The notes under the pieces: model-generated | Database searches by the model: none | What the model was told of the DNA's origin: nothing | What the model saw: the letters and a program-made list of their open reading frames with translations, nothing else | Origin: Telopea speciosissima | Lineage: Eukaryota; Streptophyta; Magnoliopsida; Proteales; Proteaceae | DNA: 64,000 bases | Assembly (NCBI RefSeq): GCF_018873765.1 | Contig: NC_057926.1 | Location: 36,316,946 to 36,380,945 of the forward strand | Direction: 5' to 3' | Part shown: positions 12,301-27,300 of the stretch, piece after piece | Layout of the letters: the number at the start of each line of letters is the position of its first letter | Position numbering within the stretch: position 1 is the first letter of the stretch | Translations under genes and position numbers: made by a program

Positions 12301-15300
12301 GATGCCTTTGAAAACTGCATTATGGAGGGGTAATTTGATTCAGATTGAAGGAGCTAAAAGAGCCAAGGGTAGTCCTAAAATGACTCTAAGAGAAGTATAG
12401 AAGAAAGACATGCATAGCTTAGGACTACTAATGAGCATGGCTTGAATAGAGCTGAATGGAGAAAAAAGATCTATGTAGCCGACCCCATTTAGTTGAGACA
12501 AGGCTGAATTTGAGTTGAGTTGAGAAAGCAACGAAATGCAGCATTAATAATTACCCAATACCCAGTGAGAAATTTATTCTTCGATGTTGCAGCCGTCAAT
12601 CTGTCATAGTTGTAGATTTTGTTCTTCGCCCTTCCATCTAATTCTGATTGACCAAATGCAGTCGGGATGGTCCTTAAGGTCACAGATAGGTAAAGTCCTG
12701 CCTACTATATACCATGTGCAGAAACCAGCTATGGTAATCCCAGCAACAAGAATTTGTGTTGTAATCATGGTTCAAAATTTCGCGATATATCGCCGAAATT
12801 TCGGTAAATTTCAGTAATTTCGACACTACCGAGACGAGATGGGCTTCCGAAATGAAAAAAGTTCAAATTTCGTAGAAATTTCGGTAAATTTCGGTATATT
12901 TCGGTAAATTTCATAGAAATGCTGTGTATTGAGTACCATCTTTCGGTATATTTCGGTAAATTTTATGAACTTATGCACTTCTGACTTTACGAGTTTAAAC
13001 TTTAAAGTTTAAATTAAAGGCTACATTTGACTTTATTTTTGTTTCATTACTTTGTTTAAATTTCTTATTATGTCTTTTAGTACTTAAACAATGTGTTTTT
13101 AACTATTTATACATCAAGGTCGGCGATCGTATTCTATCAATCAAGAGTGCATACCCAAAACACCACTTTGAGTTCATTTTTTTGCAATATAAAGGTTTAA
13201 ATGTGTTTATTTGGCTTAAATAAGGGTGTACATGAAGTATCAGGCCTTAATATGGCCAAAAATCCACCGAGATGGACTGCTGAAATATGGCAGAAAAAAT
13301 ACCATATTTCGGCGATATTTCAGATATTTCGGATATTTCAGTATATTCCGGCCATCTCGACAAGCCCGAGATACCGATATATCGCGAGATCTTAAACTAT
13401 GGTTGTAATGGACTTGTGCAAGAACAGCATCTTCCACCCCACCCCCTCAAGCATTCCTACTAACCATTTCTTTATGCACCACTTTAACACTCATAGTATG
13501 AAAAAAGTAAAAAAGAACAAAGAGAGAGAGTTATAACTTTATGAGAAAATTACCTCATTAGTTCTTCTTGATGAGATCCTTTACCGGAGATACCATTTCT
13601 GCAGGAGTTCGAAAATTCTCAATCAAATGGTCATTGTATAATATATGCTGCTCCATGAATAAGATTATGCAAACAAACCTGCAGACTGAAACCTTGAAGA
13701 GACGAAGAGACTTGGTGGACAGATTATATATAGCATCTGCAATGTGATCCCTATCAAACAAGTATACTACTGGATAACCCAGAAGCCATCTGAAACAAAT
13801 AGAATACTGAGTTTTAATGTTACAGACAAAAAGATATCCAGACCAAAAAAAAAATCAAAATGAAAAAAATGTGATCAACTTTTTTAAAAATAAAGCGTCA
13901 CCGACACAGTCACTTACAACTTGGAAACTCGATTCACTCAAAGTACTGCTGATATAGAGAAGATTGGTCAATTACTTAAGTCAACTTGAGAACCAGCTAA
14001 AAATAATTAAATATATAAAAGAGGAAAAAATTAAACAAAATATAATCGACATTTGATTATTATTATTATAATAATCAGTAATATTTAGATGTACCATGTT
14101 ACATTTAGGGATAAGGCTTTAGTTGATGAAAGGCACCTTTATGCACCCACTGTTCCAATGATATATGGTTACCCTTATGTATGGCACTTTCAGGTAAAAG
14201 GGAGGAGCAAATGGAAAATAAAAACTAAATCCTCTCCCAAGGTATATCTATCTGTTATAATAACTAATTTTCCAAAAGGAAATTCCATACAATAAATATA
14301 GTAAATCTAATTTCCCAACAGAAACGAAATCACTACAACCTCTAATTAACCAGGATTAATTCATACTGATTCCGTAGAGTTAATGAGCGAAAATCAAGAT
14401 AAATGGGGCCAAGTCTAAGAAGCAATCCAACCAGAAAGCTAGTTGAACCTGAGTAGATCAACAGATGTCTGAGTCACTTAGTGAGTTCTCAAGCGACACA
14501 GTGACTACTGATTTCTGCATCTACAAGCTGCCAACTTACCATTCCAAAAACATATTTATTTGGAGCATACTCCAAATACTGTACCAAAAAGGCAATCCTC
14601 AGAAAGTTGTTGGAATATTGCATACTGCTTACATTGTTTTGGTGATTTTAAAACATTCATTGAGTAATGAAAAAGCTAGGCCCTAAATGTGTTCAATTCG
14701 CCGGATGTCCTTTAAATGATCAAACTGACAAGGGTCATTCTGGTCAATTCCTCTCAAGTATCAAGACCTTACGTAGCCAAGCAAGCCAAATGGTCACTGA
14801 GCCACGAGTGTCATCAGCAATCTCCAAAAGCAATAAATTGGAAGATCACATCTTATAGAAATCACTATATGAGCTCAAGTGACAAGGAAGCCAAGTATCA
14901 ACTTCTTCACCAAGCTCAACGGTATCATTATTTGAAGAATGGACTCTTAGGTTTCTGGAACTTAGGGTTCACATTTATATTGCTTTATTTAGTAATCCCA
15001 AGTTGTAATGAATTCCTCCACTAGTTGGCCTAAACTACACTAATTGCTGAAACCCTACCTGACTGGACTAATGGTTGGAACCTTCACCCTTCTTAAGTGG
15101 ACTTGATCAAGACTTGACCAAGTACATTAAATGATTAAGACGATGCAAGTTGGCCAAATCACCAGCCAGAAGATATGCCCAAACCTGGTACCATACTAAG
15201 CATACACACTCAAGGGAACAACCTGAGGTCAACCGCCAGAAGGGCGAAGTCAACCGCCAAGGTCGACCGCAGGGCACGGAAGATGTATTCCAGAGACCTA

Positions 15301-18300
15301 GGGTATGGACCACAAAGGGCTGGGGTCAAGCGCAAAATGGTCGAGGTTGATCACCAGATCACCAAGGTCGACCACCAAATCACCAAGGTCGACCGCGAGA
15401 TCAAATCTGTGAAAAATATAAATGCAAAGGCTCTTGAGCCAGTCGACCAAGGGTTGGTGTAACGGCTAAAAAACTAGCCGTTGGAAATTGGTCTATAAAT
15501 AGGATAAATCTCTCTTAATTGAATGAGACTTGATTAGAACTTGATTAAGGATTAATCTCGAGTATTTTTTTAGAGAAAACCTTAGTGGTTGAAGGCCATT
15601 GTTCTTCACCTAAACCGAGAATTAGAAGGCCGTTCTAGTGGGGAATCAAGTACGTTTTCATTGTATATCTACTCTATCAAGAGAGTTTTGTTTGCGCTAT
15701 GATTTTCTTATTGACCTGTTAAAAGGTGTTTCGTATGTTAGTTGAAAGACTCAATAACCACCGCTTGAAAGTGAGTGGGGGATTGATTCTCCAAGAAAGA
15801 ATTGGGTTTAGTTGTGAGCCCAGAAAAACACTTCATAAGGGTTTAGTTGTAAACCCAAGAAAAAATTATGTAAGGCTTTATTGGCACCTTGGGAAGCCAA
15901 TCCGTATACTGAAAAGCCAAAGTGCAGGAGCTACACTTGGTAGTGGACTTAGGTCAAAAGGACCGAACCACTATACAATAGTGTGTCTTCCTGTTTGCTT
16001 GTTGGTTGCTTCCTTTTCCCGTCTAAGTCCTTGATAAGCATAAAAAAATGAGCTAGTACATCAATACCCAATTCATCCCCCCTTGGTATCAGAGTAGGTT
16101 CTCTTCAACAGGACTTAATCGTCTGAAAAGAAATGATAACCTCAAAAAAGCTATGTGAACCTCAGAAAGCAGTCACACAAGATGATTAGCATCAGACATA
16201 AATCCAAGATAAGAGATAAATATAAATTTTTTAAATTATTAGATATATTTGATGAATTGCCTAATGCCTTTGAGATAAATAAAAAAAAAGGTCGTACCCA
16301 GTGCACAAGGCTCCCGCGTTTAGCAGGGTCTGGGGGGATTTGGATCCTCTATTGCCGAGCTGCCCGGCAGGACCGTGCTGCTCAGACATGGTGTTGTGCG
16401 TAATGTCCGCCTTACCCCTGCCCAAACGCTTTGCCCGAGTGGGGGTAAGGCGGTCTTTGCATGCAGCGCCATGTCTGGGTAGCACGGTCCTGCCGGGCAG
16501 CTAGGCAGTAAAAGATCCAGATCCGGTCTGGGGAGGGTCAGATGCCTTTGAGATTATGAGTCTGAAAATGTCCTCACAAATGGAATATTGATGAATTGCC
16601 AAAATCTCTCACTTGATGAATCCTTAAATGGTTCAAAGGATCGTATCCTCTTTCGTGATCAAGAAATCTCTACAAATGGAATATTGATATTTCTTCCATA
16701 TCGCATACAATTTTGTTTTGACATCTTGCGAAACCGAAATATTTCACTAATCGGTTAAACCTAGAACATTGTTCGAAACAAGGCCTTGGTAAACAAGTCT
16801 TTGTTGTAATATTGGGCGTAATATGGGTATAAGGGTAAATCTGTCCATAGGGGCATTATTGTACTTGTACATGTATGTCACTTATTATAAATAGAATAGG
16901 GCTGTCACTCTGGCAGTCTAATCATCATGGTATCAGAGCTGAGATCCATCTCGGGATCCCAGCCCTAGCAGCCGCTACTCTCGTCCTTTTTTTCCTCAGC
17001 TTCCACCTTCCGCCTCCTTCTTCTCTTCTCAACACCTCTCATCTTCTCACCTTCGGAGGGTCAATCCTAGGCCACCGAGGGTCATCCTCTCCCCCTTTGG
17101 GTTCTCAAATCTCTCTCGAATAAATGATCTGAGAACCCACCTTTGTTCCAATTGATTTTTTCAGGATTTTCAATGAGATTGACTTTTTCAGGGTTTGAGT
17201 TTAGATCGATTTTTTCAGGGTTTTGGGGCTTGGATCATTTTTTTTTCAGGGTTTTGAACCCTCTATCAACCTTTTGTTGGTCTTTTGTTGACGCAGTAGA
17301 AGTTGGGTGAGCTAGATATCGTTCTAGCACAAACGACCTAAAATCCACAAGGTAGGAGAAAAGGATGAAAACTTTAATTTTTCAATAGATTTTAAAATGA
17401 TCCTTACAAACCCTAAAGAGACATTATATAATAGGTCAAATACAAATCAAAATTCAATATTGCGCCAAAATTCAAATTTCAAAACTTTGGCGGGCTATTT
17501 CGCCTTTGAAACGTGCCCGGATGGCCAAAAATGCATACATCAGCACCTGTCTCCTGAAGAGCTTCTCGAGATCTTGGATTTGATATATGATTCAACCCAT
17601 CTTGCTTAGTACCACCGACCACTCCTGGTGGACTTTTTCTGGTCCAAACAAATCAAATACTCATCTGATATCTCCTCTACATCATTTGTGATGATCATCG
17701 ATCCCTTCACGGCCTCATCTCTCCTTCGATTGTTATGAGTTCTCTGCCTCTACTAGTTCCAAGATTGCTATGTACGTTGATGACATTGTTGTCGTTGTCA
17801 CTGGGAGTGACACGGAGGAAATTTCTCGCCTAAAGACTTACCTTGGTCAAGAGTTTGAGATCAAGGACCTAGGTAAGTTGCGATACTTTCTTGGTATTGA
17901 GGTTGTCCACTCTACCAAGGGTATCTTTCTATCTCAACAAAAATATACCCTTGACATTCTATCTGAGACTGGGATGTTGGGTTGTAGACCTTCAGATACT
18001 CCTCTTGAAGCGAATGTTCATCTCACTAGTAAGACTGGTGATCCAGTGGATAAGGGACAATATCAAAGATTGGTTGGAAAGCTGATTTACCTATCTCACA
18101 CTTGTCCTAACATTGCCTTTGTTGTTAGTCTGGTAAGCTAGTATATTCTTGATCCCTACTCCCCGCACTTAGAAGTTGCATTTCGGATCTTGCACTACTT
18201 GAAGTCTGCACCAGGAAAGGGAGTCCTCCTCTCTTTTAATGGCCATTTACGAGTTAAGGGCTTTATCAATGCTGATTGGGCCAGCTCTCTAGATGATCGG

Positions 18301-21300
18301 CGATCTACCATCGGTTATGGAACTTTTGTGGGAGGCAACCCAGTTACTTGGAGGAGTAAGAAGCAAGCAATTGTTGCTCGGTCCAATGCTGAAGCTGAAT
18401 TTTGTGCCATGTCTCATGGCATCTATGAGTTGATGTGGCTTCAAGATCGCTTAAAAGGCCTGGACCTTCATGTTTCCCTTCCTATGATGCTTTATTGGGA
18501 CAGCAAGTCTGCGATTAGTATTGCTCACAATCCAATCCAGCACGATCGCACCAAGCATGTGGAGATAGATCATCATTTCATCAAAGAAAAGTTAGATCAA
18601 GGGCTGATTTGTATTGCCTTTGTAAAATCAGGAGATCAGGTAGCAGATTTTTCACAAAGGGGTTAAGTAGTAAGTTGTTTCATCCTATTGTATGCAAGTT
18701 GGGCATGTGTGACATCTATACACCAGCTTAAGGGAGTGTTGTAATATTGGGTGTAATATGGGTATAAGGGTAAATCTGTCCATAGGGGCATTATTGTACT
18801 TGTAATTATATGTCACTTATCATAAATAGAATAGGGCTGTCATTTCGTCAGTCTAATCATTCCTCTCAATCATCAATCTCCAAGTTTATCACCAAATTTC
18901 ACAAACAGAGAAGAAATCAACTTCATCACTGCATTCCGGACAAAATGATAGTCCATTTCAATATGTTTGTTTCTCTCATGGAAGACAAAATTACTAGCAA
19001 TAATAATGGTTGTCTGATTATCACATAACATTTCCATAGAGGCCCACTAACTGGGAAACCAAGCTCTGAACAAAGGATTTTAGCCACATTAATTTAGTAG
19101 CAATATGAGTCATAGCTCTATACTCAGCCTCAGCATTAGATTGAGCTATTGTAATTTGCTTTTACTCCTCCATGTAACAAGATTCAAGGTTAAAAAACTT
19201 GTCTCAACACGGTGTCCCAACCAGGTTGAGACAACCAAGATCTCGAGACCTCGCCGAGATCTCGGCAAGACTGTATATTTTTTTTCGGTTTGATGTTTTG
19301 GTGGGCAAATACCCATATTTGGCTCCGAAACTTTAAGGGAAGCTTGTTTTAGGCTTAATAAACATATTTAAATCTTCAAATTATTAAAAAAAAAAAAAAC
19401 CCAATTTGGTGAATTGGATTTGCACCCATGGTTGGCAGTAAACGTCAAACCCTTATGTAAGAATGGCTATTCTACACATTGTTTGAGTGCTACAAGACAT
19501 AATCGGTAAGTAAACTAGGTAAATTATGCAAGAATAGATGAAGACACATAATATTGAATAATTATTTAAGAAATAGTTAAAGATTTAAAGTTTCTACTAC
19601 AAAGTACAATGAACAATGCATATTACATAGGCACTCAACCCAAGTATAGTGAACAATACATAACTCATAGACACCCTAGCCTTCCAAGTCCCAACAATAC
19701 AATACTATAAGTCTATGACTGCCTACTGATATGAACTATGATGTGCTGGATCGAGTCCACTCATGGTCCGATGGACCCGATGTACATTGTCCTCCGTTTG
19801 CAGGACATATGAATGCCACATTATAGTGTTCGAGAAGAAACGAGAGTAGTCCTCCACAGCTGCCCTGTAAATGGTCTCATCTACATACTGGATGTAACCT
19901 ATCCTAGGGTATAGATCACCGAAATGTGAAGAACCAGCCATTGAACCAATTTCATAAGATGGGTATGGATGCATGTATGGCTGGTGGGTTGGGTAGGAGA
20001 AGAAATTGTCGACAAAGGAAGATCCAGTATGTCCTTGTGACTGTGAGTAAGAGTCATACTCAAAACTGGAACGGATTAAGAAGATGAATGCTCCCCAACG
20101 CCAATGAAATGCCTATATGGACTGTACTCTGAGATGGGGTTCTCTAGGCAAGCCAATGCCCACTTCCTCTGTTGTCCCCTATACATCCCTCCCAAAGTGC
20201 TAGACAAACTATCAAATGTCCATATAATCAGCCTACTCATTTGCTCCGAACTGATGACGATTCCCTCTCGTGTAGCTTGCACAAGTGGCTAGACATGCTC
20301 TGTGGTCTGTATCCTATGTGGTATGATCAAAGTAGGTCTCCCAAGTGAATCGAACCGGCTCATGCTGTGGCTCCTACATTTCCTCTGCCTGGTCATACTC
20401 CTCTCAAAGTCCTCCATATTTATCATCATCACCACCATCATCGTTGTTGCCGCCACTATCATTGCCATTGTCTCCATCACCTCCATGAGTAGACGGTGAC
20501 GGTATGCAAATCTGAGTCTGACCACCTGAGGAAGTGGACCAGTCAAGGTCCTCCTCATCATCCATGCCAGGTGTGGCTTCGAACGATTGGGGTGTCTATG
20601 AGCGTATCCAACCCTCTATAGCCATGTACTCGTCCACATCAACACCCATATCACTGGTTATATGGAGATCAGGCCTATCCCCAGCCTGATCCATCACCGA
20701 CTCACCTCTATCCCTCACCCACTCCACCAAGGGATCCTCATCATCTGACTCGATCTAGAAAATGTCGATGAGCTCGATCTGGGAAGTGTCATTCTCCATA
20801 CCCAAGCTTATTTGTTGCATCTTCAACCTCATTATAGTGCACATACACCAAGTCAGCCAAACGTTGGGAACCTAATCGGTTGCACCGCTTTGAGTGGATG
20901 AGCGAAAACATACTCTAGTTTCACTCAGATCCGGAGGTGGAACATGTCTGGGATAGGACCTTGATTGCTATCCTCCTCATATTTCTGCTAAACTCCCCAT
21001 ACAACACCCACCATTCAACTACATTACAATAAGAACACATTTTATTTGCATTTCATAACTTTAAATACGTAAGTAAGAGAATATACTACTCAATTGCTTA
21101 CCAGCATCACCACAATTTCAGCCAACCTCTGAGGTGGGGGTTCCAAAACTCCCCATTCGATCCCTGAAACTTTTGATCTATACCCACTTGAAAAATTGTA
21201 CATGTTAGGAATCCACTCTGAGTAATTACTTATAACTCATAAAGAACTACACAACTCACCTCATTGTTGCAAACAGCCTATTAGGTTTTATTTAACTCCA

Positions 21301-24300
21301 ACTTTACAACCAATGTCTTCATTGCTTCTATAAGGTCTGAATTCATCCCAAGTCTATGGCTATATTGATACTTGGGGTTTAGGTAGTATGCTGAAAATTG
21401 AAATATAGATATTGTCAATGTTTTACATATTCTATGAATAATAAAATGTAATGTGAATTAAACACATAAATTAAATACTCACCAACCTTATATAGTAGAT
21501 GCATAAGTTGAAGCTCCCAACGGTCCTTAATAATCTTCAAGAAGTTCCTACTGCCACGTGGCAGCACATTGTAGACTCCATCTTTCATCATGTCTACATC
21601 AGAATACAATTGTGGCATGGTGAGCTTGAAAGAAGAGTCCACCATCCTTAGAACCAAGACAACTGGGCCTAACACTTTTACCACCTTACCCAACTGGATC
21701 CAAAACTCCTCAGACACATTGGTTGCTTGTGCAAGCCCACCACCAAGGGAACTCGACTCCCTCCACCCAAACCATTCTTCAGATGTAAACATAGATCTAA
21801 GTCCAGCCTTCTTTGTCTCAAGCTCTTTAATGCAATATAGTTTATGGCGAATATGGTGATTCCGGGCCTAACCAAGTCCCCACCACACTTCTCCCTGAGA
21901 ATGTTCAATGCAAACCCATGGTATAAACGAAGGTGCTCACTTGTCTAGCTCTCTCAACAACACTCTGCACCAATTTTTACCTTCCCCATGTCTGTCAACA
22001 TCAAGTCAATGCAATGGACTACACAAGGGGTCCAAAAGAGCCGGTGCTTACTGTTATCCATCAACATCTGACCAATCTTCTTGAAGTTGCTTCCGTTGTC
22101 CGTCACAATCTGGACAACATTCTCCACTTCCACATCCCCAAGCGTTTCCTTTAACAACTTATGAATATATATTGCATCCTTTCTCTCCTTGGATGCATCC
22201 ACAGATTTGACGAATACTGTCCTCTTATCACAAATAACCATAAAGTTGATGGACTTTCTTGTGGGCCCAATCCAACCATCACACAATCATGACCCCGTAG
22301 TGTTCCCACATCACCCTCAGCTCATTTATATAGTCTTGGAGCTCTTTTTCTGCTAAGGCAAATATACATTCATCACCTCATATGCAGTGGGCCCCTTGAC
22401 CCCTGACCCAACCTCAGCAACCGCATCTAGCACCGTCTGGTAATAGGGCCCCGTAATGACGTTTGTTGGGAATGCTGTGGAATAGCAACCACTTAGACAT
22501 AGCCTCCCCAACCATTCCCTTCATATTACCTCACATCTCCTTAATTCTATGCTAGTTGTTGCCTTTTTCTAGTAGATGTCGGGATCCTGATGTAGTACAG
22601 GGTACACTCGTGGTGGGACCACTGGAACAAGAGGTGGAGGTGGAGGTGGAACTGCCCTACTACTCTAAAATCTCCTGAGGGGAAATAAAGGCTGCCTACC
22701 AGACGGACCAGCTCCTCTTCTGTGTCTACCCTGCTCCTCATGGAAGGTGGCTTTGCTCATTGCCTGTGCCCGCCTAAAATCTCTAGCCTCTGCCTTTGTC
22801 TCCATGTTGAAATAGGTTGCTTACACCATTGGGGTAAGCAGTCCTAGTTTGATTAGGATTAGTCCTACTAGTCCTAGCTGATTAGGATTTGTCCTAGTCA
22901 TGTTAGGAGTAGTACTAGTCAGATTAGATTCTTTTCTTTTATTTTATTTTTATTGTTTTACCCTCAGCCGAGTCCTATTCTGGCATTCCTAGTTGTATTA
23001 GGAATTCATAGTAGGACTAGGACTGAGGTGTTATTATTCCTATTTGTACTTTGATCAGATTTACTTCAAGTTATTATAAATAAAGGGGCTTGGGTGATCG
23101 ATTCTAATCACTCAAGCATTCATATCAAAGCTGTTTACATGGTATCGAGCCATCTCTCGATCGAAGAGCAGCCTCCCCTCCATTTTTTCTGGTTTTCTTC
23201 TCCAACTCTCTCGGCTACTGGTTTCCTTCTTCTCCAACTCTCTATTTCATTCAGGGCAGCATCTTTGAGGTGATTCAATGAAGAATTAGCTGCTGCCCTC
23301 AATGACACCTCACTGAAGATTATACAAACACTGGTGTGATTTGAAACCGCCGCAAATTTCCTCCAACCCTTCGAGATCAAGCTACTACATTATTCAAGCT
23401 GGATTTCTATTTTTGGAGATTGATCCCTGCACTTGCTGATCTACACCTTATATATTTCAGACTGCAGATCTGAATCCAATCCACATCTGATTCGAACCTG
23501 CAATTACCTACATTCAGATATACCTAAATTTTTTTTTAAATTTAGGGCTTTTTATTGGCTCATCCAAAGGGGCCAATTTTTGGAGGGAATCTTCTCCACG
23601 ACAAGGGAGATACTCGATCCTTGTTTCAGCCTGTTCTGACGGCTGAAACTCAGACAGTTTCAAAACCCAGGGTTTCACTCAATACTGTAACCAGCCCTAT
23701 TGGGGTTTCTTATTGCATCATCAAAATTTTCTGATTTTTTGCAGGCTTATTCTCCACCACTTGCAGGGCATTCGATCCATGTTTCAGCCTATTCTGACGG
23801 CTGCAATTGCTGCCACTTCAAAATCCATACTTCAGATCTGATTCAGTTTTTTGAAGATTTGTTTTTTTTCAAATTTGTGTATCGGTTTCTACCTGAACTA
23901 TGGGAGATTCAGAGACAACTACTGCTACTTCTAGAGGGGATGGTCAGACTAGGAATGACTTCCTTCCCTATGCTGCTGCCATCAAGCTTGATGGTACGAA
24001 TTATTTAATCTGGGCCATATCACTATCCTTGACTGTGGCTGGTAGGGGATTCACTGGCCATCTTACTGGCACCACCAAACAACCAGCTGAAGAAGGTGCT
24101 GCCCGTACTAAATGGGCTGCGAACGATGCTATGGTGATGTCATTTGTTTTAAATTCTATGACCACTGATCTATCCAATCAATATCTCCTCCTTGACACTG
24201 CTACTCAGATATGGACTGCTGTCAAGGGAACTTATGGTCAATCAGGAAGTGGTGCTCAGGTTTATGAAATCAAGAAGACACTCCAAACCACTACTCAGAA

Positions 24301-27300
24301 GGAGATGTCTGTTAGACTGTTACTGAATTCTATGCTGCCCTCAAGTGTTTATGGCAGCAATTGGATCATTATGCTCGATTCCGGCCTACTACTACTGCTG
24401 ATATTACTGCCTACCACACCTATGTAGACCAATTCCGTGTCTATGATTTTTTGGCTGGCCTCAATGATGACTATGACCCTATTCGGGTGCAAGTCCTTAG
24501 ACGGGTTCCTTTCCCCACTTTAGAGGAGACTTTTTCTTATGTTCACAGTGAAGAGACACGAAGGGCTGCCATGATGATGACTCCTAAAGTTGAGAGATCA
24601 GCCTTACACACTACTGGTCCCAATCCTGTTGCTTCTTCTGATAGTGTTGCTGCTTCCACTACTACTACCAAAGAGCTTGTTAAGTGTGAGCATTGGCACA
24701 AACCATATCACACTAAGGCTCAAGGTTGGAAATTACATGGGAAGCCAGCTGATTTTGAGGCCAAACGTGGTCGTGCTAAGTCTAAAAGCAAAGCCAATCA
24801 TACTGAAAGTGTAGCTCCAACTCCCACTGCTGACATTGGTTTCTCCCAGGAAGAACTCCAGGCTTTGCGTCGTATGTTGAACACATCAACTACCTCTACT
24901 ACGTCTGTTGCCAATTCAGGTTCCTTCTTTGCCCGTACAGGTATTTCTTTTGCTAGTCATTGTGCTTCAGTAGTATCCACTCCATGGATCATAGACTCCG
25001 GTGCTACTGATCACATGACAGGTTCTTCTAGCCTTTTTAGTGCATATTCTCCTGCCTCTGGTAAGGATAAAGTCAAAATTGCTGATGGGTCCCTCTCCTC
25101 CATCTCAGGGAAAGGATCCATTGGTTGTTCTCCTTCCCTTACACTGTCATCTGTGTTGCATATTCCCAAATTTACAACTAACCTTCTTTCCATTAGCAGT
25201 ATCACTAAATCCCTGAATTGTAAAGTGACCTTTCTTCCCACTCACTGCGTTTTTCAGGAACTAGACTCGGGGAAGACGATTAGATCGGGTAAAGTGCATG
25301 GCGGATTGTACCTGCTTGATGGCGATCCTACTCAGGCTTTACCTTTGGCATCTTTCTCTTCTGATTTACATAAATGGCAGTCTAGACTAGGCCATCCCCC
25401 CTTAGGTACTTTATCAAATTTATTTCCAGCATTAGTTAAAGACTGTAATAAGGAAGAATTTTTTTGTGAGCCTTGTGTCATGGCTAAATAGACGCGTTCA
25501 ACTTATCCTATTTCTAATAAAATATCCTCTTCCTTATTTCATATTGTTCATACTGATGTGTGGGGGCCTAGTAGGAAAGCTTCCCTGACTGGCCATCGGT
25601 GGTATGTCACTTTCATTGACTGCTATTCTAGGTTCACTTGGGTATACCTTATGCACACAAAGAGTGAAGTTTTTTTATGTTTTCAACACTTTCATCAACT
25701 GATTAAGACCCAGTTTAGTGCCACTCTTCAAATTTTGAGGAGTGACAATGGGAAAGAGTATATGGACAGTCAGTTCCAAAAATACCTTGCTACACATGGA
25801 ATCCTCCATCAGACCAGTTGTGTCGACACTCCAGCCCAAAATGGTGTGGCTGAGAAAAAAAACCACCACCTCCTGGAGGTGGCTAGGGCCCTTATGTTTG
25901 CTCGCAATGTCCCTTCCCTTTATTGGGGGGATGCTATCCTTACTGCAGCCTATTTAATTAATAGGCTGCCCAGTCGGGTTCTTCTTTCAAAAGCCCCTAT
26001 TGAGCTATTACTTGGCTCTTTTTCCTTTATAGTCCCACCTAAGGTGTTTGGCTGCGTTTGTTATGCTAGGGATACAAGGTCCCCTAGTAAACTTAACCCA
26101 CATAGCCTCCGCTGCATTTTCTTGGGTTACTCTGCTACCCAAAAGGGGTACAAATGTTACTACCCTCCATCCCACAGGACTTGCCAGCATGGATGTTGTC
26201 TTTCATGAAAATGTTCCATATTATGTGTCCCCACCTCTTCAGGGGGAGAGTGTTAGTGAAGATGTGTTGACTATTGACTCTCCACCTCCACTTCAGTCTA
26301 TTTACCATGAGTCTGAACCAGTTCGGCCTGCCCCTAGTACTCCCCCTGAGTAAGGGGGAGAGGTTCCTATACAGGGGGAGACCATTTCTATTCAGGGGGA
26401 GCAATCTACCCCGGTCCAGACTCCTATCCAGAGGACTATTAGTAAATTTCAGAGGAGGATTGATGCCAATAATGTGAAGACCTATGCAAGGAAACATAAG
26501 CAGGTTCAATCAACTGTTGCTCTAATACCCATCCAATTGCCGAACCCAGATCCAGAACCTGCCTCTCCAACTGGTAATGATCCTGACTTACCTATTTCTC
26601 TTCGCAAAGGTGTCAAAACTTGCACTCAGCATCCCATATCTCATATTGTTTCTAATGATTCCCTTTCCCCATCCTTTCGTGCCATTGTTTCCTCTCTTTC
26701 TTCTGTTCGTATTCCTAACAATTGGCAGGAAGCTTTATCAGACGGAAAGTGAAAGGCAGCTATGATGGAAGAAATGGATGCCTTGAAGAAAAATTACACA
26801 TGGGAGCTTGTGGTTCTTCCACCTGGGAAGAAACCCGTTGGATGTAAATGGGTGTTTGTGGTGAAACAGAAGGTGGATGGCATTGTGGATAGGCATAAGG
26901 CACGACTCGTGGCCAAGGGGTTCACTCAGACATACGGCATTGATTACCAAGAAACTTTTGCACCTGTTGCAAAGTTAAATACTGTTCGTGTGTTATTATC
27001 TTGTGTAATCAACCTTGGATGGGATTTGCAGCAGTTAGATGTAAAAAAATGCCTTCCTAAATGGAACACTAGATGAGGAGGTGTATATGGACATTCCACC
27101 AGGGTTCTCTTATGACAGAAACCAAGGAAAAGTATGCAGACTGAAGCATGCACTTTATGGTCTGAAGCAGTCACCTCGAGCATGGTTTGGCCGGTTCCAC
27201 AAGGCCATGATTTCTGTGGGCTATAAGCAAAGTAATGCTGATCACACACTCTTTATAAAGAGGGTTGGTGAAAAACTCACTGTTCTTATAGTCTACGTTG

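Larger units (their letters stand above)
16802..18875 (+). mobile_element. Ty1/copia element B (short-LTR, internally deleted)
   Basis: Two similar LTRs (16802-16927 and 18737-18875) flank an interior of about 1.8 kb. The interior has primer site TGGTATCAGAGC at 16928, untranslated leader, and only the C-terminal RT plus RNase H; gag, protease, integrase and N-terminal RT are gone. The polypurine stretch TTAAGGGAG precedes the 3' LTR. The insertion splits the RNase H frame of copia G, which confirms its borders. Flanks GTCTT and ATCTC are a poorly preserved target duplication. Confidence 0.78.
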
